Source: Cytophagales bacterium (lineage in GTDB: Bacteria; Bacteroidota; Bacteroidia; Cytophagales; Bernardetiaceae). From it: a stretch of DNA of 64,000 nucleotides. The stretch's first letter is position 1. Every line of letters begins with the position of its first letter. The stretch lies in assembly GCA_013299045.1 (NCBI GenBank), contig JAAFJX010000023.1:1-64000 (forward strand), given 5' to 3'. The notes below the pieces were generated by a model. It was not told the origin of the DNA. It made no database searches and saw nothing but the letters and a program-made list of their open reading frames with translations. The position numbers were made by a program, and so were the translations under genes. This document shows positions 53,195-63,550 of the stretch, piece after piece.

Positions 53195-56100
53195 ACCCTA
53201 ATCTTAGCGCTTTGCAACGTGTTTAATAGGTCAAAAAGTTTTTCTTTATCCTCTGAATCAAGAGCGCTAAGGTCTAGCTCTAAGTGCAGCCTGGGTCTTG
53301 CTTGCAAAAACTTTGCGAAGTCTACCTGCTGTACATTTTTACCGTCAAAGACCACTAACTCGGCCTCGCCTCTTTGCAACAGACCCAATTCCTGCTCTGT
53401 GAACTCTAAAAACTTATCGGTATTGGCCTTAAAAACCAACTGCGCCGTTTGGTTATCCTTGTTCAAGCCTTTTATAAGCGAACCCTGGCTCTCTAAAAGC
53501 TGCTCGCTGAAAGCATAATCTTGAGCAATCAGAAACTCTTTGAGAACCGCTTTAGCGCGTTTTATTTGGTTAAAAGCCGCCGCAAAAGCATTGTCTGCGT
53601 TAGTCTGATGACTGTCTTTAGCTTGTTCTCTACGGTTATTTTTTAGCCTCAAAAGCGCCAACAAATGCTGCTGTGTGAGTAAATGCGAGCTAGACAGGCC
53701 AAAAAGTTCCTCTTCTAAATTTGCCGACTTCGCATTCAAGTAAATTATTTTATTGTCTATCAAAGAGTTACCTTTCTTAAATCGTTTGATTTCAGTATCC
53801 ATAAAAATCAGCGTATGAGGAATTTCGCCATCAACAAGGCGAATCTCAAAACCGAATTGCTCTTTCCATGTCAAATAAAAATCGGTAGTCCACTCTATAC
53901 TGTTCACTGCCAAATAGTTGAGGTCTGCATATTCTTCAATTTTTGAGGCACGCGGCTGTATGTTGCGCAAATCCAGATTCGTCATGTATAAACCCGCCTT
54001 CTGCGTAGCCAGCAAAACCTCCTCCATACTGACCGCACATCTATCCAATAACTGATTCTGGCGCGCTTCATTAAAATAATAGACCTTATCTAGTTCAACA
54101 TCAATCAGTTGATAGAAAAATTCAGAATCCTCTATCTCGGAGATAATCGGTATGGGAGTGTGTGGTGCAAAGCTGCTCAACGCGGTATAGAGCCTTTTAA
54201 GCCAAGAAAGGCGCTCATCTAAATTAGAAAATATCATTTTATTTTGCTTACACCATTGTAAAGTTCGCGTTATAAATACCTGATGGTCAGCATTTAAATC
54301 ATTGATTTGTTTGATACGAATAGGCTCGCCACCATTTTTGAGATAGTTGCGCAAATGCCATAAATCAGATTGTTGCGTATGCAAACCCAAAGCAGCCAGC
54401 ATAGAAAGTTTATAGTCTGTATCTGAAGCATTTAGCCACTTGATGCAGAAGTCTGAAAGACGCTCTTCTTTCAAAGCAAACTCATGCGGATAGAGGCAAT
54501 CATGTAAGACACAGCCCAGCAAATTTTCTAGAAACACAGTACCCTCTTCGTCTAATTGCACAGACCCTAGCCCAGTCTCAAAAGTACTGGTCAGTTGGTT
54601 AAGTATGTGTAAACGCCCTTTTTCTTCCGTCAGAATGGAAGATAAAATGCACTCATAACCACGCAAATAGCCACGAGAAACGGATAGTTCATCAACAATT
54701 TTTAAGCCAGCGAGTTGCCAATAAGGCTTGTGTTGATTGAGTTTGAATATTCTTTCAAAATCTTGATAATCAGAATGAAGTACACAGTTAGAGGGCATAA
54801 AAGCATGGCCTCGCAGTAACCAAACACCGTTGTCGCTGAGCTTTTGCGCCTGATGCTGCACGTCATATACACACCAGCCCTCTAACGCCTTGCTAGTCAC
54901 CTGGTTATCTTGCGCATAAGACAATACAAAAGCCAAGGCTTGTGCGTTCGGTAAAATGGTTTGACTTTCCTTGAGCAAGTTCCATAAATCTTTGCCTTGT
55001 ATAGGTTCGGGGTGCTGAAAGACCTTTTTACGCAGTAGCGCCTGCTCGCTTTCAGGAAAATTCGTTACTAGCTTGTCTGCCAGCTCTTTAAATTGGTTAA
55101 AAGATGGCCATATTTCGCGCAAATCCAGTACAATTTTACCGTAAAAATCCGAGTAAATGACCATTTCATGATGGAAGGCATAATCAGACAATCGGAATAG
55201 CTCGCCGTTGTCGTTTTCTAAAACAAACTTGCTCTTTAAAGTAAGCACATCTATTTCTTTGCTTCTAAAAGCCTGTAGAGCTTGAACAACAAAACTGTTG
55301 GCATCGTAAACTTCTGTAGAGCGAACCAATACATCAGTCATTTTTTGGTAAAAATGCTGCTGAACACTTTTATCAGATGATTGTAAAGCTGCTTCTGCTG
55401 CCTCATTTGTGTCTAAAAACTTCATTAAATATTCAAAAACCTCTTGTTCTTGAAGACTTCCCTTTTTAGAAATTATATGCTTTGATAAAAATTCAGGCAT
55501 TAAAGCAAATTTTTCGGGAGCTTTCTCTAAAACAAGTTCATAGAGTCTTGATTTAGATTTACCAACATAAGCAGGTATTTTATCTTTTCTTAGATTTATT
55601 TTAAGTACTTTATTTTTATCTGTTGTTTCTACTATTAAAAATAAAAAAGGTTCAATATTTATTAAAGCAAACCAATCAAATAAAATTAACAAATTTTGTT
55701 CTGAAATAATAACTTCATTTTTAAATAAAGTTTGAATTTGAGAATCATTTAATTTAAAGAAATTTTCTTTAATCAAATTTAGAGTAATTGAATGAGGTAA
55801 ATATAAAGAAAATGAATCATCAAAAGATTTTTTTAAGCCTTCATAGTTTTCAAAAATTAATACCTTTTGATGATAAAATAAATCTTTAAAAGAAACAAAG
55901 CCTACCTTTTCAGAGATAAAAAAGATATTTTTTTCATTAAGTTGTATCTTTTTTGTACTAATTTTATAAAAATCTTTTAAAAAAGAATAAAAGTAAGTAA
56001 CTTTTTCTAAAATAGACGATAATTCAATTGTTTTTTCTTCTGGACTTTCTAAATTTGTATTATCAAGATACTTTTTATAAATAACAAAGCCATGATTTAA

Positions 56101-59013
56101 AATTTTAGAGGTTATTTTATCTAAATGTGGTACAATAATATTTTCAAGAGTTTCTTCTTTTTTAGCAAAGTGGCTGATAAGTTTTATATCAAACTCCTCT
56201 TTATGAATACAAAAATCTACGAGCAGCTTGTCGGAATCTTCGGGATTTAGCAGGGTTTTCAGGCTTAAATTTTCGCCTAAGTTATTCTTAAAAAGAGGAA
56301 TACGCTCTAACCGTGTTGCGTCTAAAATCGGCTTCAAGGCTTCAAAAACCGCTATTTTCTGATTGGCTTCAAGGGTATTCTGGGCAGCATTTTGTAGTAA
56401 GTCCTGATACATTTTGTTGAAGGCCGTACCCGACTGCACGGTTTGTAACTTGTAGGGTTCTTCGTTGAGGAGTGGCAGTAGTTCAAAGGCGGGTACATGA
56501 AGCCCAGTTAGCTCAAAAATTCCTTTCTCGAGCAAGTCATAATTTGACACTTCGCCCATCTTGTTATGCCAGAACACTTGCTGTGGCGACACGAAGCCAA
56601 CGGCATCATTTACATACACAAAAGGTTGATTCTGAAGCGTAGGCAGCCCTTTTTTGAGTTTTTGTAGGGCTTTTAACTCCACCAAAAACTGCACCACGCG
56701 CTGGGCTTTTGTTGGGGCATCAGTTTCTGGCTCTTCGCTTTGTGCGGGTGCTCGGAGTGCGTCTTGCATAAGGCTAGAAAACTGATTAACAACAATTTGC
56801 GTATAAAGTTCGCTCGCGTCATTAAGAATCAAGTAAGGCTCAAGTTCTTCGCTATAATCTGTTTCATGGATTCGGAAAGGCTCAAAATAAGGATTTATGA
56901 GCATTTTAGGCGATAGTAATCCTGAAAGTGGCTGGCATTCTCCTTTTTTATTTCTGAAAAGACGCACCTCACGGATTTGCATCAAGCTAACCCCTTTTAA
57001 TTCTTTTAAAAAGTTTATTAACAGGACTTTATGTGCATTCAAAATAGGGTTTGCGCGGGTACTGTCTGCACTAATAGTTTCTATTTGTGTGGCTATTTTC
57101 TTAAAAAGCGCCAGAGGCTTGTCCAAATAAGCGAGTTGCTCTTGTTTGAAAGCCGCAAAATCTTTGAGGCCATCAAGTTTAAACTCAAGTACCTTGAAGT
57201 CAATGCCTTGAAGTGCATTTTTGATTTTTTTGGTGTCTTCCGAAATCAAAAAAACGTTGGGTTCATTCAGCAAATTGGCCAAAGTCAAGAATTCTGTTTT
57301 ACCTTGATTGTCAATAATTTGGAAGCACTTTATCTCCACTAATTTGCTCATAAAAGCGGCATCTATGGTAGCGGTTTTGAGTTCGGCCAAAAAAACGTCA
57401 TACTCTTGGCTATCAAAAGTGCTAATCCATTCGTTGAGCAACTCAGTTTTTGCATTGATAATCAACTCTTTAAGTCCCCATTTTTTGAGTCCTAATTTAT
57501 TATCTTGGGCTGCCTCACGTTGTTCGGGCTTGTTTTCTATCAGATTATCCCAAAAAAACCATTCTTTGCCAATGCCTAATTGCATGGGTTCTATGGCTAA
57601 CTGCGTTTTTTTGATGATAACAAGGTCTTTGTTGAGCGTGTTGCCCTTGTTTGTAGGTATGCCAGTACGCGCAAATTCAAGCAAGGGTTTATAGAGAAGC
57701 GCCCCAACGAGTTGATGGTTGTGTTTATCTGGTGCGTCTGAGAGTAAAATAGCTTTGTAAATGCTGGCAAAACGTTTAAAATCTTTGCGTTTGTAGGCAG
57801 CTAAATTGCTTTTGATGGCTTCAGCCAAATAACTGAAAGTGTGGGTATTAGCATCACCTTGTTCGTCCAGACGTGTGCGGTCTGTAATCTTCATAAAGCT
57901 CGTTCCATGCACAAAAAAAGCCAAGTTGTGGCGCTCATTGCGCATAGGGAAGAACTGATAAATGGAAGGAGCAGTTTTGAGTGCTAATGCAGCCTCGGTG
58001 CTCGGCGGTAAGCCCAACCAGAGGTCAATAGGGCATTCGGGAAACTCAGGCTCAATGCGTTTGAAGGCTTCGCTTCGTGGTTCTATGGTAAATTTTTCTA
58101 ATATAACTTCTTCACGTTCAATCTGCTCGTCTTGTAAAACAACTGTTTTGAGCGTTTTGAGTGTATTGAGTGCATAAGCAATACCGGAACGCAAATTGAT
58201 GAGAGATTCTTTGAGTTTTTCGTGCTTTCTAGCGCCAAATTTGATAAAAAAGAGGCTGCCTTGTTTCAAATTCAAATTATTGAGCAGATGGTTGTGCTTT
58301 TGTAAGAAGGCAGAAAGGCTCAAAAGTTCATTGGCATCAAACAATACTTGATTTTTTCTTTCTAAGTTTAGTACCTCCTCGGTAGGTGCGGTAGGAAAGC
58401 AAGTCAGGATAATTTTGAGCAGCCAAGGGGCATCATGCAATGGTGCGGCATAATGGGAGGTGTTAATCTTTTCGTTTTCAGAGAATTGGCACAAGCTCTG
58501 AAACTGCTCGCCGCTGCCCCAAGAAAAAAGCAAAGGGCCTGCATAATCATTGAGGAGCTCGTCTGCTCCGTCATTTTTGCCCAAAAGACGGTAAGCGAGC
58601 TTAAAGCCTATACCATAACGCCCAATTTTGCCGCAATTTTCAGCCTTTGATTTATCCGCTTTAGTGCCTTGAAAAGAGTTCAGAATCGCCTTGAGGTCTT
58701 GTTCTGTGAATGGTTTTCCATTATTGAGGACGAGAAAATAGTTTTCATCATAGATAACAGCACAATGAGTGGCTTCGGCATCGGCAGCATTTTGCAAAAA
58801 CTCGTATATAGCCTGTTCGTCTTGGGCATTTTGGAGCTTGGGCGTAAGGTCTGCTTTGATGTTATTGACTATGCCATTAATCATTTTGTAAAAACCAGAT
58901 TGATTGTCTTTTTCGCTGCCCACAAAATGCTCGTCCCAGCCACTCATGTTGTAGTTTTGCTCGTTTTTCCAAGCGGAGCGAAATTGCCTAATATCCTTGA
59001 TGCGCATAGCCAA
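53191..59013 (-). CDS. Giant sacsin/HSP90-like GHKL ATPase protein
   Basis: 1940 residues, one of the largest single genes here. The N-terminal ~250 residues are a GHKL (HSP90/sacsin) nucleotide-binding domain: the N-box EFLQNAADAEAT (71-82, with Glu71, Asn75 and Asp78), a G1-type VLNNGKPF (95-102) and a lid/G2 motif KIGRYGIGFKLAY (129-141). The remaining ~1690 residues are mostly helical, Leu/Lys/Glu-rich, with sacsin-like repeated WLGLPP/…FFPM segments near 345-370 and no recognised effector domain. Large sacsin-type ATPases occur in bacterial accessory and defence regions, but the gene stands alone and no function is proven. Residues ~940-1190 are encoded by much more AT-rich DNA than the rest. 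Confidence 0.8.
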   Translation of the reverse strand: MAMRIKDIRQFRSAWKNEQNYNMSGWDEHFVGSEKDNQSGFYKMINGIVNNIKADLTPKLQNAQDEQAIYEFLQNAADAEATHCAVIYDENYFLVLNNGKPFTEQDLKAILNSFQGTKADKSKAENCGKIGRYGIGFKLAYRLLGKNDGADELLNDYAGPLLFSWGSGEQFQSLCQFSENEKINTSHYAAPLHDAPWLLKIILTCFPTAPTEEVLNLERKNQVLFDANELLSLSAFLQKHNHLLNNLNLKQGSLFFIKFGARKHEKLKESLINLRSGIAYALNTLKTLKTVVLQDEQIEREEVILEKFTIEPRSEAFKRIEPEFPECPIDLWLGLPPSTEAALALKTAPSIYQFFPMRNERHNLAFFVHGTSFMKITDRTRLDEQGDANTHTFSYLAEAIKSNLAAYKRKDFKRFASIYKAILLSDAPDKHNHQLVGALLYKPLLEFARTGIPTNKGNTLNKDLVIIKKTQLAIEPMQLGIGKEWFFWDNLIENKPEQREAAQDNKLGLKKWGLKELIINAKTELLNEWISTFDSQEYDVFLAELKTATIDAAFMSKLVEIKCFQIIDNQGKTEFLTLANLLNEPNVFLISEDTKKIKNALQGIDFKVLEFKLDGLKDFAAFKQEQLAYLDKPLALFKKIATQIETISADSTRANPILNAHKVLLINFLKELKGVSLMQIREVRLFRNKKGECQPLSGLLSPKMLINPYFEPFRIHETDYSEELEPYLILNDASELYTQIVVNQFSSLMQDALRAPAQSEEPETDAPTKAQRVVQFLVELKALQKLKKGLPTLQNQPFVYVNDAVGFVSPQQVFWHNKMGEVSNYDLLEKGIFELTGLHVPAFELLPLLNEEPYKLQTVQSGTAFNKMYQDLLQNAAQNTLEANQKIAVFEALKPILDATRLERIPLFKNNLGENLSLKTLLNPEDSDKLLVDFCIHKEEFDIKLISHFAKKEETLENIIVPHLDKITSKILNHGFVIYKKYLDNTNLESPEEKTIELSSILEKVTYFYSFLKDFYKISTKKIQLNEKNIFFISEKVGFVSFKDLFYHQKVLIFENYEGLKKSFDDSFSLYLPHSITLNLIKENFFKLNDSQIQTLFKNEVIISEQNLLILFDWFALINIEPFLFLIVETTDKNKVLKINLRKDKIPAYVGKSKSRLYELVLEKAPEKFALMPEFLSKHIISKKGSLQEQEVFEYLMKFLDTNEAAEAALQSSDKSVQQHFYQKMTDVLVRSTEVYDANSFVVQALQAFRSKEIDVLTLKSKFVLENDNGELFRLSDYAFHHEMVIYSDFYGKIVLDLREIWPSFNQFKELADKLVTNFPESEQALLRKKVFQHPEPIQGKDLWNLLKESQTILPNAQALAFVLSYAQDNQVTSKALEGWCVYDVQHQAQKLSDNGVWLLRGHAFMPSNCVLHSDYQDFERIFKLNQHKPYWQLAGLKIVDELSVSRGYLRGYECILSSILTEEKGRLHILNQLTSTFETGLGSVQLDEEGTVFLENLLGCVLHDCLYPHEFALKEERLSDFCIKWLNASDTDYKLSMLAALGLHTQQSDLWHLRNYLKNGGEPIRIKQINDLNADHQVFITRTLQWCKQNKMIFSNLDERLSWLKRLYTALSSFAPHTPIPIISEIEDSEFFYQLIDVELDKVYYFNEARQNQLLDRCAVSMEEVLLATQKAGLYMTNLDLRNIQPRASKIEEYADLNYLAVNSIEWTTDFYLTWKEQFGFEIRLVDGEIPHTLIFMDTEIKRFKKGNSLIDNKIIYLNAKSANLEEELFGLSSSHLLTQQHLLALLRLKNNRREQAKDSHQTNADNAFAAAFNQIKRAKAVLKEFLIAQDYAFSEQLLESQGSLIKGLNKDNQTAQLVFKANTDKFLEFTEQELGLLQRGEAELVVFDGKNVQQVDFAKFLQARPRLHLELDLSALDSEDKEKLFDLLNTLQSAKIRV

Positions 59014-59312
59014 AATGTATTAAATAAGCCTTAAAAGGGTTTTTCTGTTTGAAAGTGCAATATACAAATAATGCCAAATCCTAAAGCTTAAACAACGTAT
59101 TTTTAGTTTGGTGAGTTTAAGAAGTTATTGATAACTCTACTTGTAGCATTTATAGATTTTTGCAAAGCATACCCACCCAAAACGGTTAGCTCATGTTTTG
59201 GACTTGGCCGAAAAGCCAGACTTAAAAATTACTCAAAACGAGGCATAATTTGATTAAAAAATTGTCTTTTTGTTATTTTTTATACATTTTTGAGGCATAG
59301 AAACTCCTTGCT
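59014..59312. other. Non-coding interval between divergent ATPase and RimK-type genes
   Basis: About 300 AT-rich bases with no frame or hairpin of note. A -7-like stretch (TACATTTTTG) lies ~40 bases before the RimK-type start, but its spacing is one base off. Confidence 0.4.
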
Positions 59313-60212
59313 ATGAAGTTATTGGTTTTATCCACAGGGGCGCATTTGTATTCCACCCAAAGGCTTGTGGAGGCGGGACACGCACGCGGCCATACTATTG
59401 AGGTTATTGACCATACCAAATGTGAGGTGCTCATGCAGCAAAGCAAGCCCATTATTATTTACGAAAATCAGGTATTACCCTCTTATGATGCTGTTATACC
59501 CCGTATTGGCGCATCAGTTACGTTTTATGGGGCTGCGGTAGTGCGTCAATTTGAGATGATGAAGATTTTGACCATCAATGAGTCGCAGGCTATTGTTCGT
59601 TCGCGGGACAAATTGCGTTCATTACAAATCTTATCGCGGGCGGGTGTTGGCATTCCTAAAACAGCGTTTTCTAAGCACCCTAAGGACAAAGACGTTGACC
59701 AGCTCATAGAATTGGTTGATGGGCCTCCAGTTATCATTAAACTTTTGGAAGGTACGCAAGGCATGGGGGTCATGTTGGCGGATAGTGCGCAAGCTGCCAA
59801 ATCAACCATAGAGGCATTTTCTAACCTCAAAGCGCATATTCTGGTGCAAGAATTTATCAAAGAAGCCCAAGGTGTAGATGTCCGTGCTTTTGTGGTGGGT
59901 AGCAAGGTTGTAGCTGCCATGAAGCGGCAAGGTAAAAAGGGAGAGTTTAGGTCTAATTTACATCGTGGCGGCATGGCTGTTTCCGTTCAGTTGACTGAAC
60001 AAGAGACGGAGCAGGCTGTTTTGGCTGCTCAAGCGATGGGCTTAGCCATTGCGGGTGTGGACTTGCTGCAATCGCAGAGAGGGCCGTTGATTTTGGAAGT
60101 AAACTCTTCACCTGGCTTAGAAGGTATAGAAAAAACGACACAGGTCAATGTTGCGGAATCTATCATAGCACACATTGAAGCGTGTTTTGAAAACACAGGG
60201 TTAAAGAATTGA
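59313..60212 (+). CDS. rimK: RimK-family ATP-grasp ligase
   Basis: 299 residues, the length of E. coli RimK. The N-terminal preATP-grasp domain begins [21 protein letters not shown]-grasp landmarks are [58 protein letters not shown] and the metal site [14 protein letters not shown]. RimK adds glutamates to the C-terminus of ribosomal protein S6; relatives ligate other amino acids to other acceptors. No substrate gene is adjacent, so the exact acceptor is inferred from similarity only. Confidence 0.92.
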   Translation: MKLLVLSTGAHLYSTQRLVEAGHARGHTIEVIDHTKCEVLMQQSKPIIIYENQVLPSYDAVIPRIGASVTFYGAAVVRQFEMMKILTINESQAIVRSRDKLRSLQILSRAGVGIPKTAFSKHPKDKDVDQLIELVDGPPVIIKLLEGTQGMGVMLADSAQAAKSTIEAFSNLKAHILVQEFIKEAQGVDVRAFVVGSKVVAAMKRQGKKGEFRSNLHRGGMAVSVQLTEQETEQAVLAAQAMGLAIAGVDLLQSQRGPLILEVNSSPGLEGIEKTTQVNVAESIIAHIEACFENTGLKN

Positions 60213-60264
60213 GTGAATGACGCTCCTCCTAAAATGACACAATACGGCAGCACGCCCATAGATT

Positions 60265-63200
60265 TTATTCGCCTACCAGCACAAAAGCCCCCCAATAATA
60301 GGGTTCGGGAAAACGCTTTTTGAGATTCTTTTGGGCTGTTTTGAAGGCTTGCCGTTTGTTTTGGCCTTTCAAGAGCGCCGTATAAAACTCGGTCATTAAG
60401 GTTTGAGTGGCCTCGTCGTCTATCTTCCAGAGGCTCATCAGCACGGACTTTGCGCCCGCTTGCTGAAAGGCGCGTTGCAAACCAAAAACTCCCTCGCCCG
60501 TCTGTATGTCGCCTAGGCCTGTTTCGCAAGCAGACATGACGACTAGCTCTGTGTTGTCCAAAGTTAAATTCATGACTTCTTCTGCCGTCAAAATACCGTC
60601 CTCTCCGTCCTGATTCGGTTTTTGGCAACCAGCCAACAACAAACCAGAGCGCATGAAAGCATTTTTTAGAAGGTTTCTGTTCATTGCGGTTTGAACATTT
60701 TGTACTTCAGAACCCTCGATTTCAGGAATAAAAAAACCGTGTGTGGCTACGTGCAGTATGGTGGGGCTTTTTAGGTTTTTAAGAGCTTCTTCGGTGGCAT
60801 TTTCAGCCAAAAGTAAGTTTACTTTTAGCTTTTTTTGATTGAACAAACCAAAAACATTTTCTACTTCTTTTTTAGTGCCTGGCAATAAAGAAACTGAACC
60901 AGCCACACCAACAGCAGACTGCATACTGGAAAAACCTGCTGCTCGGTCGCGTTTTTTTTCTAGGTCTTCATTTTCAGCACCATAAATGGGGTAACCGAGC
61001 AGATAAGCCTGATAATCCTCGTAGTTCTGGCTCAAATCGCGGCTTTTTTTGCGGAGTTCAATCAAGTCGCGGCTGCTGCCAATGAGCTGAATATTGGCTT
61101 CTTCCAAAAGAAATTGGTTTGTTTTAGTATTTTTTAAGGTGTTCAGGCTGAGTTGATGGAAAACACCGTCAGGCGAAAAATAGATTTTTTTGAAACCTTT
61201 TAGGTTCATAGAGAGCAACTTATCGGCTATTGGTTTCCAGAAAGCGTTATAAGAAACCGTATCATCAATTTTGAACTCAATGCAATTTTTGTAATATTTC
61301 AAAAATTTATCTTCAAGTTCTTGTGCATTTTTGAAGATATGAAAAGCAGGATAATCCTCTGTTTGAGCTGTTAGAAACAAGGCCATGTAGGCTGAATCTG
61401 CTTTTATGATTTCTATAACCACCTCGTTTTTAGCCAGTTTATTCTTCACTTCTTGCCATTTATAGGCTTTGGTTTGCGTATTCTGGCTAAAAAGAGCAGA
61501 CTTTTTAGAAAGCTCTCTTTCCAAATCATTGATTTTATTTTTCATGCTTTCCAAATCTAAATTCTGTTCTTTTTGTGCGTCTAGCGGTAATTGATAGAGC
61601 TTGGTATAGATTTCACGTTGCTTCTTCCAGTTATCGTACCGATTGACTAAAACGGTATCGCCGCTATTCAGAATGGCATTTTTCATCTTTTGGGTAGAAG
61701 AAAAAATGATGCCTTTTGTAAAAAGGGTTTGGTCATAGACTGTAGCCATGATTTCAGGCTTTTCGGTTACATAGAACTGTGAAAAAGATATGGTATTATC
61801 AAAAAAATAATGGACAGACTGCCAATAGGCTTGTTTTTCTTGTTCTGAAAAAGAAGGAAAAAGGTTCTCTATCTGCTCACATTTATTTTGGATAGATTCC
61901 ATATAAAGTGGCTCTGCCTTCGCGTAGAGTCCTTTCCTTATATAAAGATGCGCCAAATCATTACACGATTCTGCATAGAGCGGGTGCTTTTTGCCAAAAA
62001 TACCCGCCCTTGTGTTTTTGGATTCTATGTAGTGCTCCTCGGACTTATCATAAAAACCCTGTTTCAAGTATATAGTTGCCAAACTATTGAGAAAGTTGGT
62101 ATAATCTGGGTGTTTTTTACCTAAGACCTTCTCTATGATACTCCCAGCCTCCATATAAAATTCTTCTGCTTTATCGTACATGGCTTTCCCAGAATATAAA
62201 TTTGCCAAGTTACTACAAGCAGCGGCATAGGTTGGATGTTGTTTGCCCAAAAGCTCTAAAAAAACGCCTTTAGCTTCCATGTAAAGCAACTCCGCTCTAT
62301 CATGTTGTTCATTTTTTTTATATAGATTGGCTAGATTATTACATGAACTTGCATAATAGACGCTCTTTTTGCCGAAAGTCTCTTGGAAAATGCTTTTAGC
62401 CTCCCAATAAAGCGGCTCTGCTCTGTCATAAAGCCCTTCGTGAAAGTATAAGGCTGCCAGGTTATTGCATGAATTGGCGTAACTATGGTGTTTTTTTCCT
62501 AATACATCTGCCTTGTTACTTTTAACTTCTATAAAAAGCTCCTCGCTTTTATCATAGTAGCCTTGCGCCAAATAAAGATTAGCCAAGTTGTTGCATACAT
62601 TTTCATACTCTGTATTTTTCTTGTTCAGAACATTTTTCAATAAGTCTCTTGCTTCTAAAAAAAGAGGCTCCGCCTCCTTGTATAATCCTTGTAAATAGTA
62701 CAAAGCGGCAATAGAATAACACGAACGGGCATAGTCGGGGTTGGCTTTGCCCAATACTTCGCCATAAATACCTTTAGCCTCTAAGCAAAGCGATTCTGCC
62801 TTTTCGTAAAGCGCTTGGTCTATGTAAAAAAGGGCGAGACTGTTACATGAGTAAGCGTATTCGGTGTGCTTTTTGCCAAATATACTTTCTCTGATTGCTT
62901 TTGCTTCCAAATAAAGTGGCTCTGCTTTAATATAACTGGCATTTTTTCTGTACAAATCCGCCATTCTGTTGCAGCAGCGTGCATAAAGAAAATGATTTTT
63001 ACCAAAAGCAAGTTGTATAATTTGTTTGGCTTCAGACCAAAGCTGCTCTGCTTCAGGATAAGAGCCTTTATAAAACAACACTGTACCGAGATTAAGGGCT
63101 ACCTTCGCATAGCTGGTATCTTTGTTCTGTTGCAACTCCACCTTTTTAAGGGCTAGCCGCAAAATAGAATCTGCATCTTTATATTTCTGTTGCGTTATCA

Positions 63201-63300
63201 AAGTTTGTCCAAGACTATCCAAACTCTGCCAACTCTGCGCATAAGCAATACTGCTTGCCTGAATAAGAGATAGCATCAAAGAAAATAAGAAAATGCGCAT
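60265..63300 (-). CDS. Secreted TPR-CHAT protein, distant inverted paralogue
   Basis: 1011 residues, 44 more than the array members, which is about one extra 42-residue TPR unit. Signal peptide (…SIAYAQ), about ten TPR units, linker, then CHAT domain with His ~854 (HVATHGFF) and Cys ~925 (SACETGLG); both are intact. It lies 51 kb from the array in the opposite orientation, yet the protease end is nearly the same protein as in the array, for example AENATEEALKNLKSPTILHV. The upstream 250 bases show no clear promoter. Confidence 0.9.
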   Translation of the reverse strand: MRIFLFSLMLSLIQASSIAYAQSWQSLDSLGQTLITQQKYKDADSILRLALKKVELQQNKDTSYAKVALNLGTVLFYKGSYPEAEQLWSEAKQIIQLAFGKNHFLYARCCNRMADLYRKNASYIKAEPLYLEAKAIRESIFGKKHTEYAYSCNSLALFYIDQALYEKAESLCLEAKGIYGEVLGKANPDYARSCYSIAALYYLQGLYKEAEPLFLEARDLLKNVLNKKNTEYENVCNNLANLYLAQGYYDKSEELFIEVKSNKADVLGKKHHSYANSCNNLAALYFHEGLYDRAEPLYWEAKSIFQETFGKKSVYYASSCNNLANLYKKNEQHDRAELLYMEAKGVFLELLGKQHPTYAAACSNLANLYSGKAMYDKAEEFYMEAGSIIEKVLGKKHPDYTNFLNSLATIYLKQGFYDKSEEHYIESKNTRAGIFGKKHPLYAESCNDLAHLYIRKGLYAKAEPLYMESIQNKCEQIENLFPSFSEQEKQAYWQSVHYFFDNTISFSQFYVTEKPEIMATVYDQTLFTKGIIFSSTQKMKNAILNSGDTVLVNRYDNWKKQREIYTKLYQLPLDAQKEQNLDLESMKNKINDLERELSKKSALFSQNTQTKAYKWQEVKNKLAKNEVVIEIIKADSAYMALFLTAQTEDYPAFHIFKNAQELEDKFLKYYKNCIEFKIDDTVSYNAFWKPIADKLLSMNLKGFKKIYFSPDGVFHQLSLNTLKNTKTNQFLLEEANIQLIGSSRDLIELRKKSRDLSQNYEDYQAYLLGYPIYGAENEDLEKKRDRAAGFSSMQSAVGVAGSVSLLPGTKKEVENVFGLFNQKKLKVNLLLAENATEEALKNLKSPTILHVATHGFFIPEIEGSEVQNVQTAMNRNLLKNAFMRSGLLLAGCQKPNQDGEDGILTAEEVMNLTLDNTELVVMSACETGLGDIQTGEGVFGLQRAFQQAGAKSVLMSLWKIDDEATQTLMTEFYTALLKGQNKRQAFKTAQKNLKKRFPEPYYWGAFVLVGE

Positions 63301-63550
63301 AAGCGGTTGCTTTGGGGTGCTTGTTTTAATGTTTAATGGATAGGCCTAGAAATGATTACTTAGATAAAAAAAAACAAAACCAGCTATTCACTTCACTCAC
63401 TAGCAAACAGCTATGTATAATTTTACACTACATTGATAAGCATAAACCAAAAATAATAATTTTTTTTAATTAAAAATACAAAACTGGCTTATTTTTTTAT
63501 GCCAGACGACAGAAGAGTATTTCTTGCTTTTGTGTTTTAAAGTACCACAC

